Below, one piece after another: positions 1 through 7,238 of a stretch of 64,000 nucleotides of DNA (position 1 is the stretch's first letter; every line of letters starts with the position of its first letter). This DNA comes from JADJOY01 sp016713535 [NCBI: Deltaproteobacteria bacterium] (GTDB lineage Bacteria; JADJOY01), in NCBI GenBank assembly GCA_016713535.1, contig JADJOY010000018.1:209928-273927 (forward strand), in the 5' to 3' direction. Made by a program: the position numbers and the translations under genes. The notes beneath the pieces are model-generated. The model ran no database searches. It was not told the origin of the DNA and worked only from the letters and a program-made list of their open reading frames with translations.

Positions 1-1767
1 GCTGAGGATGAAGTTCTCGAGGACCAGCGCGTCCATCTCGGTGCGCATGAAGCAGCGGTAGGCGTCCTGCGGGGTGCACACGATGGGCTCGCCGCGCACG
101 TTGAACGAGGTGTTCATGATGACGCCGCAGCCGGTGATCTTCTCGAACGCCTCGATCAGGGCGTGGTAGCGCGGACTGCGGTCCTTCGACACGGACTGGA
201 CTCGCGCGGAGTAGTCGACGTGGGTGATCGCGGGGATGCTCGAGCGCTCCTCGTTCACCCACTCCATGATGTCCTTCTCGCGGTTCTGGTCGACGGCGCG
301 GCACAGCTCCTTCTTCACCGGCGCCACCAGCAACATGTAGGGCGACTCCGCGTCGAGCTCGAAGTAGTCCGAGGTGCGCTCGGCCAGCACCGACGGCGCG
401 AACGGCCGGAACGACTCGCGGTACTTGATCTTCAGGTTCATCACCGACTGCATCTTGGGCGAACGCGGGTCGCCGACGATCGAGCGGTGGCCGAGCGCCC
501 GCGGCCCGAACTCCATGCGGCCGTTCACGAGCCCCACCACCTTCTCCTCGGCGATCAGCTTGGCCACCGCCTTCGGCCACTCCTCGTCGGAGACCCGCTC
601 CGCGGGGTAGCCGTTCGCCTCCAGGTACTTCGCGATCTCGTCGTTCGAGAAGTCGGGGCCGAGGTACGAGCCCTTCATGGAGTCGTGGACGCCGTCCACG
701 GTCCGCGCCTTGCCGTAGAGCTGGTGCCACGCGAAGAGCGCCGCGCCGAGCGCGCCGCCCGCGTCACCTGCGGCGGGCTGGATCCAGACGTTCTCGAACG
801 GCCCCTCGCGCAGCAGCCGGCCGTTGGCCACGCAGTTGAGTGCCACGCCGCCCGCCAGGCACAGGTTCGTCTCGCCGAGCTCGCGGTGGGCGTGGCGCGC
901 CACGCGAAGCACCACCTCCTCGGTGACCTCTTGGATGGACTTGGCGATGTCCATCTCGCGGCGGGTGATGGGCGTTTCGGGCTTGCGCGCCGGGCCGTCG
1001 AAGAGCGCCGCGAAGCGCTCGTTGGTCATGGTCAGGCCGCCCATGTAGTCGAAGTAGCGCTGGTCCATACGGAACGAGCCGTCCTCGCGCAGGTCGAGGA
1101 GGTTGTCGAGGATCCTCTGCGTGTAGCGACCCTGGCCGTAGGGCGCCAGGCCCATGAGCTTGTATTCGCCCGAGTTCACCTTGAAGCCGGTGAAGTAAGT
1201 GAACGCCGAGTAGAGGAGCCCGAGGGAGTGGGGGAAGCGGCTCTCGCTCACGATGCGGATCTTGTTCCCGGCGCCGTGCGCCACGGTGGTGGTGGCCCAC
1301 TCGCCGACGCCGTCCATGGTGAGGATCGCGGCGCGCTCGAACGGCGAGGGGAAGAACGCACTCGCCGCGTGCGACTCGTGGTGCTCGGTGAAGAGCAGCG
1401 TGTCGGGCATGCGCACGCCGATCTGACCCAGCGAGCGCTCGATCTCGTACGGGATCCAGAGCTTCTGTCGCATCCACAGCGGGAACGCCTTGCGGAACGA
1501 CGCGAAGCCATGGGGCGCGGTGCGGAAGTAGGTCTTGAGGATCCGGAAGAACTTGGTGAGCGGCTTGTCGTAGAACACCACCGCGTCGAGCGCGTCTCCG
1601 GCGACGCCGCCCTCGCTCAGGCAGTAGCGGGTCGCCAGCAGCGGGAACTCGTGGTCGTGCTTCTTGCGCGTGAAGCGCTCTTCCTGGGCCGCCGCGACGA
1701 TCTCGCCATCGCGCACCAGGCAGGCCGCCGAGTCGTGGTAGTAGGCACTGATGCCGAGGAGGTTCAT
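1..1767 (-). CDS. Carbamoyltransferase (NodU/SxtN-like), C-terminus cut by window edge
   Basis: The enzyme family transfers a carbamoyl group from carbamoyl phosphate, through carbamoyl-adenylate, to a hydroxyl of a sugar or other secondary metabolite. The N-terminus MNLLGISAYYHDSAACLV is the family hallmark, followed by EERFTRKKHDHEFP. A TEHHESHAASAFF motif and TMDGVGEW belong to the N-terminal Kae1/ASKHA-type ATP domain, and the C-terminal domain shows GGVALNCVANG, GRMEFGPRALGHRSI and MNTSFNVRGEP. 589 codons are visible; full members are about 610 residues, so only a short tail is missing. The start at 1767 is the first Met of the conserved N-terminus. The acceptor is unknown. An SxtJ-SGNH gene, a usual companion of this family, lies on the same strand at 5.6-7.2 kb. 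Confidence 0.93.
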   Translation of the reverse strand, partial: MNLLGISAYYHDSAACLVRDGEIVAAAQEERFTRKKHDHEFPLLATRYCLSEGGVAGDALDAVVFYDKPLTKFFRILKTYFRTAPHGFASFRKAFPLWMRQKLWIPYEIERSLGQIGVRMPDTLLFTEHHESHAASAFFPSPFERAAILTMDGVGEWATTTVAHGAGNKIRIVSESRFPHSLGLLYSAFTYFTGFKVNSGEYKLMGLAPYGQGRYTQRILDNLLDLREDGSFRMDQRYFDYMGGLTMTNERFAALFDGPARKPETPITRREMDIAKSIQEVTEEVVLRVARHAHRELGETNLCLAGGVALNCVANGRLLREGPFENVWIQPAAGDAGGALGAALFAWHQLYGKARTVDGVHDSMKGSYLGPDFSNDEIAKYLEANGYPAERVSDEEWPKAVAKLIAEEKVVGLVNGRMEFGPRALGHRSIVGDPRSPKMQSVMNLKIKYRESFRPFAPSVLAERTSDYFELDAESPYMLLVAPVKKELCRAVDQNREKDIMEWVNEERSSIPAITHVDYSARVQSVSKDRSPRYHALIEAFEKITGCGVIMNTSFNVRGEPIVCTPQDAYRCFMRTEMDALVLENFILS

Positions 1768-1840
1768 GGCCGTAGTTAACCCAGGCGCCAGCGCCGGCGC
1801 CAACCCCGCGTCGCGGGAGGCCGAGCGAGGTCCGCCGACC

Positions 1841-2374
1841 ATGGCTCGAGGTAGCAAGCAGGCGACCGGCCGCCGCCGCGGGCGGCGCGGCGGTCCCGGC
1901 GCAGAGGGCCGCGAGCTGTTGCAGCTCGCCGGCTGGTTCATCGCCGTCGCAGCGGTGATGGTGCTGGTGCCCACGTGCCGGGTGCTCTACTGGTGGCTCG
2001 AGCGGGATCGCTACGTGATCGCCCAGGTCGAGGTGGTCTCGGAGGGGGCCGCGCGGATGGCGAAGACGATCCGCGTGCGCGAGGCCGCGACCGGCACCGA
2101 GCTCTGGATCGACCCGCTCGACTTCGGTGAGCTGACGAGCGAGGGCACCCTGTCGGGCTCGATCGCGGCTTCGGGAATGCGCTTCACCTCGTGGTTCAAC
2201 CCGGCGGCGCGCGCGAGCGCCGGGATCGTGCTCTTCGACCAGCGGCTGGTGTCGCGCGCGCGCCATCCCGAGCTCGCTACCGCCGACACGGTCGCGGGAC
2301 ACGTGAGCGTGCTGGCCGTGCTGGTCGCGGTCGCGGCGATGCTGATCGGCGCGCCGCGCCGGCCTCGTGGGTAG
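1841..2374 (+). CDS. Small two-helix membrane protein of unknown function
   Basis: This 177-residue protein is divergent from the carbamoyltransferase. It starts with a basic, Arg/Gly-rich tail, then a transmembrane segment around WFIAVAAVMVLVPTCRVLYW, a domain of about 90 residues that would lie outside the membrane, and a second transmembrane segment near the C-terminus (VLAVLVAVAAMLIGAP). This architecture resembles DUF3592-type proteins, but I cannot confirm the family. Earlier in-frame Met codons at 1751 and 1766 would overlap the carbamoyltransferase start; the Met at 1841 has a purine-rich GCGAGG upstream and leaves room for two divergent promoters. No function can be assigned. Confidence 0.6.
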   Translation: MARGSKQATGRRRGRRGGPGAEGRELLQLAGWFIAVAAVMVLVPTCRVLYWWLERDRYVIAQVEVVSEGAARMAKTIRVREAATGTELWIDPLDFGELTSEGTLSGSIAASGMRFTSWFNPAARASAGIVLFDQRLVSRARHPELATADTVAGHVSVLAVLVAVAAMLIGAPRRPRG

Positions 2375-2386
2375 CGGACGTTCCCG

Positions 2387-2420
2387 CGGCTCGCGGGGGC
2401 ACGGAGGCCCCCGCGAGCCG
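2387..2420. terminator. Strong 14-bp hairpin downstream of the small membrane protein
   Basis: CGGCTCGCGGGGGC pairs perfectly with GCCCCCGCGAGCCG around a 6-base loop, 12 bases after the stop at 2374. No T-run follows, so it may act as a terminator or as an RNA-stabilising hairpin. The rest of 2375-2618 has no gene. Confidence 0.55.
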
Positions 2421-2618
2421 AAAGATCCGTAGCGACAGGGGGCCATCCCCCGTCGACGGTTTCACGCGGCCCTGCTCGCGCGTCTCGAAGCAGCGATTCG
2501 CAGGCTCCGCTGAACCTTCCGCCGCCGCATGGCGCTACCGAAGGGACCGGAGTCGCACGCACGCGAGTGGTGACTCCAGCGCTCGGTCACTAAGCTCGCC
2601 CGCAACCCAGGAGGATCG

Positions 2619-4187
2619 ATGGACTCGAACCAGAACGCGCGTCCCGCGAAGGCTGCCCCGGTGCTCGCGTGCTTGCTCGCGGTCGCCGCGCTCGCCGGCG
2701 CGGCGCGGGGCGCCGACGGGGGCCGCTCCCAGGCGCTCACCATCTACTCGAGCGCCGAGCCGGGTGCGGTGCCGGTCGACCTGTACCGGCCCCTCCCCGA
2801 GAGCCAGGGGTACACGCCGAACTACGGCGCGCAGATCCCGGGCTTCGCGATCGTCCGTGACGAGCGCGACTTCCCTGTCGAGCCGGGCCAGCCCACGATC
2901 CGCTTCACACACGTGGCGGCGCGCATCGACCCCACCACGGTCGCGTTCACGTCGCTCTCCGATCCCGGGGCGCGGGTGCTCGAGCAGAGCTACCAGTTCG
3001 ACCTGGTCAGCAGCCAGAAGCTCCTCGAGCGCTTCATCGACAAGCCGATCACCGTCGAGCAGCAGCGCGGCGACGGCATCGCGACGCTCTCGGGCACGCT
3101 TCTCTCCACGATCGGCGGGCTGGTGCTCAAGGGCGCCGACGGCAGCATCCAGGTGGTGAACGGCTACTCGAACCTGCGCTTCCCCGAGCTGCCCGGCGGC
3201 CTCATCACCAAGCCCACGTTGGTGTGGCAGCTCGCCACCGACAAGCCAGGCAGCCAGCGCGCCCGCGTGAGCTACGAGACCGAGGGCATCACCTGGTGGG
3301 CCGACTACAACCTGATCTTCGCCGAGGGCGCCAACGCCAACGCCGGCAAGCTCGACGTCGGCGCGTGGGTCAGCATCCTGAACCAGTCGGGAGCGGGCTA
3401 CGAGGACGCGCGCCTCAAGCTGTTGGCCGGCGACGTCCACCGCGCGCCGCGCCCGGCGCCGCAGATGTACGCCGCCAAGGCGGCGCGCGCGTCGCTCGAG
3501 ATGGCCGACGACGGCGGCTTCCAGGAGAAGGAGTTCTTCGAGTACCACCTCTACACGCTCGGCCGCCGCACCACGCTGCCGGACCGGTCCACCAAGCAGA
3601 TCGAGCTCTTCCCGGTCGCGCGCGGCGTGCCCTGCGAGAAGCTCCTCGTCTATTACGGCCTCGGCGAGCAGTGGCGCGGGTTCTTCCCCAACCCGATGAC
3701 CGACCGCGGCTTCGGCGTCGACTCGAACACCAAGGTCGACGTCTACCTGCGCTTCAAGAACGCCAAGGAGGGGGGCCTCGGGATCCCGATGCCGCGCGGC
3801 CGCGTGCGCGTCTCGAAGCTCGATCCGGCCGACCAGAGCCTCGAGCTCGTCGGTGAGGACACCATCGACCACACCCCCAAGGACGAGAAGGTGCTGGTCA
3901 AGATGGGCACCGCGTTCGACGTGGTCGGTGAGCGCAAGCAGTTCGACTTCCGGGTCGACGCGAACGCCGAGTGGATGGAGGAAGACATCGAGATCAAGGT
4001 CCGCAACCACAAGTCCGAGCCGGTGCAGGTGGTGGTGAAGGAGAACCTCTATCGCTGGGTGAACTGGCAGATCACCAAGAAGAGCCAGGAGTACGAGAAG
4101 GTCGACGCGCGCACGGTCCACTTCCCGGTGCAGGTGCCGAAGGACGGCGAGTCGGTGGTGCGCTACACGGTCCACTACTCGTGGTGA
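2619..4187 (+). CDS. DUF4139-type exported protein
   Basis: This 522-residue protein has an N-terminal signal sequence (about residues 10-32, ending near AARGAD). The body matches the DUF4139 pattern: an early region with FAIVRDERDF, a region resembling VNGYSNLRFPELPGGL, the block YETEGITWWADYNLIF, and a C-terminal beta-rich region. An AGGAGG ribosome binding site at 2608-2613 fixes the start. The stop TGA overlaps the next ATG by one base (TGATG), so it is translationally linked to the histidine phosphatase. The molecular role of DUF4139 proteins is unknown; an envelope location is inferred from the signal sequence. Confidence 0.85.
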   Translation: MDSNQNARPAKAAPVLACLLAVAALAGAARGADGGRSQALTIYSSAEPGAVPVDLYRPLPESQGYTPNYGAQIPGFAIVRDERDFPVEPGQPTIRFTHVAARIDPTTVAFTSLSDPGARVLEQSYQFDLVSSQKLLERFIDKPITVEQQRGDGIATLSGTLLSTIGGLVLKGADGSIQVVNGYSNLRFPELPGGLITKPTLVWQLATDKPGSQRARVSYETEGITWWADYNLIFAEGANANAGKLDVGAWVSILNQSGAGYEDARLKLLAGDVHRAPRPAPQMYAAKAARASLEMADDGGFQEKEFFEYHLYTLGRRTTLPDRSTKQIELFPVARGVPCEKLLVYYGLGEQWRGFFPNPMTDRGFGVDSNTKVDVYLRFKNAKEGGLGIPMPRGRVRVSKLDPADQSLELVGEDTIDHTPKDEKVLVKMGTAFDVVGERKQFDFRVDANAEWMEEDIEIKVRNHKSEPVQVVVKENLYRWVNWQITKKSQEYEKVDARTVHFPVQVPKDGESVVRYTVHYSW

Positions 4188-4861
4188 TGTTCGACCCGCG
4201 CACCCAGGCGTCGATGGTCTCGACGACCGTCACGCACCTGCACCTCCTGCGGCACGGCGCGGTCGAGGCGCCGAGCGAGCGCACGGTGCGCGGCCAGCTC
4301 GACGTGCCGCTCTCGCCCGATGGCGAGCGCCAGACCGCGCTGCTCGCCGGGTTCTGCGAGCGGGCGCTCGGCGGGCTGGTGCCGCCGGTGAGCGGCATCC
4401 TGACCAGCGACCTCCAGCGCGCGCGTCCGCTCGCGGAGCAGGTCGCGGCCCGTCTGGGCGTGGCTGTGGCGATCGAGCCAGCCCTGCGCGAGCAGTCGAT
4501 GGGGGCCTGGGAAGGGAAGCCGTGGCGGGTGCTCAACGAGCTCGACCCGGCGGGCGTGGAGGACTACTGGACGCGCTATCTCGACGCGCGCCCCGGCGGC
4601 GGCGAGTCGGTGCGAGAGCTCTCGGCGCGGGTCGAGGCGTGGTGGGCGCGCTCGCGCGAGCGCCTCGAGAACGGCCGCTGGATCCTCGTCACCCACATCG
4701 GTGTCATCCGTGTCTTCCTCGCTCACGCCTTTGGGGTGGGACTCGATCAGAGCTTGCGCTTCACGCCCGAGGTGGCTTCACACACCCACCTGATGCTCGC
4801 CGAGGCGGGCGCGGTGATCGGCGCCCTCGGCGAACGGCCGTGGCTGGGGAGGGATTCATGA
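4187..4861 (+). CDS. Histidine phosphatase superfamily protein (branch 1)
   Basis: 224 residues. The catalytic motif LRHG places the phosphorylated histidine at residue 23; TSDLQRAR (residues 73-80), REQSMGAWEG (101-110) and VTHIG with His170 complete the phosphoglycerate-mutase-like active site. The family includes alpha-ribazole phosphatase and small-metabolite phosphatases, so the substrate cannot be fixed. The start at 4187 overlaps the DUF4139 stop; an alternative Met is at 4214. The gene overlaps the next one (ATGA), giving a tightly coupled phosphatase-kinase pair, which suggests that both act on one metabolite. Confidence 0.88.
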   Translation: MFDPRTQASMVSTTVTHLHLLRHGAVEAPSERTVRGQLDVPLSPDGERQTALLAGFCERALGGLVPPVSGILTSDLQRARPLAEQVAARLGVAVAIEPALREQSMGAWEGKPWRVLNELDPAGVEDYWTRYLDARPGGGESVRELSARVEAWWARSRERLENGRWILVTHIGVIRVFLAHAFGVGLDQSLRFTPEVASHTHLMLAEAGAVIGALGERPWLGRDS

Positions 4862-5457
4862 GCCCGGTCTCCTCACCGCCGCGCCGACCGCGGCTCGCGC
4901 TCTCCGGCTCGGCGGGCACCGGCAAGACCACCCTCGCGCGCGCGCTCGCCGAGCGCCTCGGCGTCCCGTACGTGCCGGAGGGGATGCGAGCGCGGATCGA
5001 GAAGGGACTCGAGCTCCACGCTCTCGATCATGCCGAGCTCGCGGACCTGGTGATCGAGCTGTGGGAGGAGCAGCGCAGGCTCGAAGGAGACGCCGTGCGC
5101 CACGCGGGCGGCTTCGTGGCGGACCGCTCACCCATCGACTTCTTCGCGTTCTGGCTGCTCTATCGGTGTGGTCCGCGCACGCGCACGGACTCCTTCCACC
5201 GCGAGACGCGCCGCGAGGTGGCGCACCTCGATCACATCGTGGTGTTGCCGTGGGGCGTCATCCCGCTCGTGGATGACGGCGTGCGCACGCCCGATCCGTG
5301 GCGCCAGCGCCACTATCAGGCGCTGCTCGAGGGGCTGCTCTTGCGTGAGGTGCCGTCCGCGCGGCTGGTGTGGATGGAGGGCGCGGCGAGCGTGAGCGAG
5401 CGCGCCGAGGTGGTGCTCGACGCGCTCGGCGCCCGGGATGGGGTAGCGCCGCCGTGA
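4858..5457 (+). CDS. P-loop ATPase/kinase, NadR or AAA_28-like
   Basis: 199 residues with a Walker A GSAGTGKT at residues 17-24, directly followed by the sequence LARALAERLGVPYVPEGMR. A DRSPIDFFAFWLLY segment resembles the acceptor-binding region of NadR-type ribosylnicotinamide kinases and other AAA_28 nucleoside-type kinases, and HIVVLPWGVIPLVDDGVR looks like the lid region. It starts inside the stop codon of the phosphatase gene, with GGGGAGG upstream. Its partner phosphatase suggests opposing phosphorylation steps, but the substrate is unknown. Confidence 0.75.
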   Translation: MSPVSSPPRRPRLALSGSAGTGKTTLARALAERLGVPYVPEGMRARIEKGLELHALDHAELADLVIELWEEQRRLEGDAVRHAGGFVADRSPIDFFAFWLLYRCGPRTRTDSFHRETRREVAHLDHIVVLPWGVIPLVDDGVRTPDPWRQRHYQALLEGLLLREVPSARLVWMEGAASVSERAEVVLDALGARDGVAPP

Positions 5458-5464
5458 CCTCTGC

Positions 5465-5533
5465 GGACCGCCTGGAGGCGGTCCCTCCGAACGGGACCAC
5501 ACCGGGCTCGGAGGGCCCGACTCCTGTCGGGCC
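5465..5533. terminator. Two hairpins between convergent genes
   Basis: GGACCGCC/GGCGGTCC (5465-5484) and GGCCCGAC/GTCGGGCC (5514-5533) each form a perfect 8-bp stem with a 4-base loop. They sit between the ATPase stop (5457) and the SGNH gene stop (5552), so a bidirectional terminator is likely, although no T-run is present. Confidence 0.55.
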
Positions 5534-5551
5534 GAGGAGCCAATGGCGTCC

Positions 5552-7168
5552 TTACGGCTGCTGAGCCGCGGCAAAGCGCGTGCGCATGAGCGGCGCAACC
5601 GACTCGAGGATGCGGCGCGCGATCACCTCGTTGCCGTCCTCGCCGACGTGGCACCAGTCGATGTACACGTCGCCGGTGGCGTCGGCGAAGGTGTCGCCGA
5701 GGTCGACGATCTGATTGCCGATCGCGGCGCGCGCGTCGGTGTAGATCGACTCGAGCTTGTCGCCGAAGGCGCTCGCGTGGGCGATCTCGTCGGTGGTCTT
5801 CGCGCGCTTGGTGAAGACCGTCGGCTGCCAGAACGAAGCCACCGGGAAGCCGTAGCTCTTGCCGACCCGGGCCACGTGCGCGGCGCCCTCGCGGTGGCGC
5901 TTCGCGACCGTCGCCGCGACCTGCTCGACGGAGAGCTCGGCGGGCCACTGGAACGCGAACTTCGGCGCCGCCGGCGCCGGGCGGCGGCTCGCGAGGCCCT
6001 TGAGAAACAGGTGCACGCCGCTCGAGTCGCGCAGCGCCGTGGCCAGGTCGTGGCGATCGAGGAAGCGCGCCTGCCACTTGGCGAGGTTCTGGTGGATGCG
6101 CTCGCGCTCGCCGTCGCGCGGCGCCTGGAAGTGCGTGAACACGTCGTTGGCGCCGTCGTAGAAGATCGCCAGGTCCGGTGCGGCGCCCGCGCTCACCAGC
6201 TCGTCGAGGCGCAGCGCCTCCTGCCACTGCACGTAGCCGTCCTCGCCGTAGTTGATGACGTGGACGGGGAACCCCGCGGCGGTGGCCACGCGCGCGAACG
6301 CCGACGGCAGCGTGCCGGCGTCGGTGCTGCCGACTCCCCACACCGTGGAGCCGCCGAAGAACGCGACCTCGAGCGGCTTCGCCGTCGCCGCCGCCGTGGA
6401 TGGGTTCTCGGTGCGGCGAAGCCCGCCGTCGACGTGGACGTACTTGGCGGTCGCGCCGGCCGCGGGGAAGTCGTCGCGCTGCCAGCCGAGGAACGGCTTG
6501 TAGCGAGCATGGGTGGCGGCGAGCTCGCGGAAGTAGTCATCCGCCCAGGGCTTCCCGGCGTACACCGGCGATTTGGCGCGTGCGTCAGCGCGAGCGTGGT
6601 CCGCCCAGCCGCTGGCGCGGATTGCGGCGCCGAGGGCGGTGTTGAGTACCACCAGCCACAGCGCCGCGGTGACGAGCCGGATGGGCAGCGGGCTGCGGCC
6701 AGTCGCCGCCGGCAGCGCGTAGCGCTCGTCGCTGAACTGATGGAAGTAGCGGGCCTTGGGGCGCTCGTGGTCGGCGCGCACCCAGTAGCTGCTGCGGTGG
6801 CGATCGGGCGTGGTCTCGAGCGGATCGACCTTGCGCATCCGCTGCCACAGCGCGACCGGCGTGAAGATGCCGATGAACACCGGCAGGAGAGTGATCCAGG
6901 TGAGCACCTCGCCGACCCAGAAGCCGAGCCGCGCGAACACGTGCTGGATCTTCGCGGCCGCCGTCTTCGAGGCGCGGCTGACCGCGAACAGCGTGAGCCC
7001 GATCCCGGCCACCACCGCGGCCGGCACCACCTTGCCGCGCCAGTAAAAGAACGCGGCGACGGCGAGCGGGATGAGGAGCTCGGCGAGGACCCGCCACGGG
7101 CCGTGGCTCGGCGCCGTCGGGAGCGGCGCGCCGACCTTCTTCCACTCCCAGCGGTTGGGATTCGCCAT
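5552..7168 (-). CDS. SxtJ-like membrane domain fused to SGNH/GDSL hydrolase
   Basis: 538 residues in two parts. Residues 24-130 hold hydrophobic helices and end in FIGIFTPVALWQRMRKVDPL followed by SYWVRAD, which matches the C-terminal pattern of SxtJ-family membrane proteins. A further transmembrane helix (about 163-183) precedes an extracytoplasmic SGNH hydrolase: FFGGSTVWGVGS with nucleophile Ser274, a YDGANDVF block III, and DWCH with Asp504/His507. SGNH enzymes of this kind act as esterases or acyltransferases on glycans or lipids. SxtJ-like and SGNH genes are normally separate neighbours of NodU-type carbamoyltransferases; here they are fused and lie 3.8 kb from that gene on the same strand. 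Joint modification of an exported glycan or metabolite is inferred. Confidence 0.82.
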   Translation of the reverse strand: MANPNRWEWKKVGAPLPTAPSHGPWRVLAELLIPLAVAAFFYWRGKVVPAAVVAGIGLTLFAVSRASKTAAAKIQHVFARLGFWVGEVLTWITLLPVFIGIFTPVALWQRMRKVDPLETTPDRHRSSYWVRADHERPKARYFHQFSDERYALPAATGRSPLPIRLVTAALWLVVLNTALGAAIRASGWADHARADARAKSPVYAGKPWADDYFRELAATHARYKPFLGWQRDDFPAAGATAKYVHVDGGLRRTENPSTAAATAKPLEVAFFGGSTVWGVGSTDAGTLPSAFARVATAAGFPVHVINYGEDGYVQWQEALRLDELVSAGAAPDLAIFYDGANDVFTHFQAPRDGERERIHQNLAKWQARFLDRHDLATALRDSSGVHLFLKGLASRRPAPAAPKFAFQWPAELSVEQVAATVAKRHREGAAHVARVGKSYGFPVASFWQPTVFTKRAKTTDEIAHASAFGDKLESIYTDARAAIGNQIVDLGDTFADATGDVYIDWCHVGEDGNEVIARRILESVAPLMRTRFAAAQQP

Positions 7169-7238
7169 GCCGATCGAACGAGCTCAGGGGTTGCGGACGG
7201 GGGCGAGACGTCGGGCGCGGGAAGTTAACCCGGATTCC

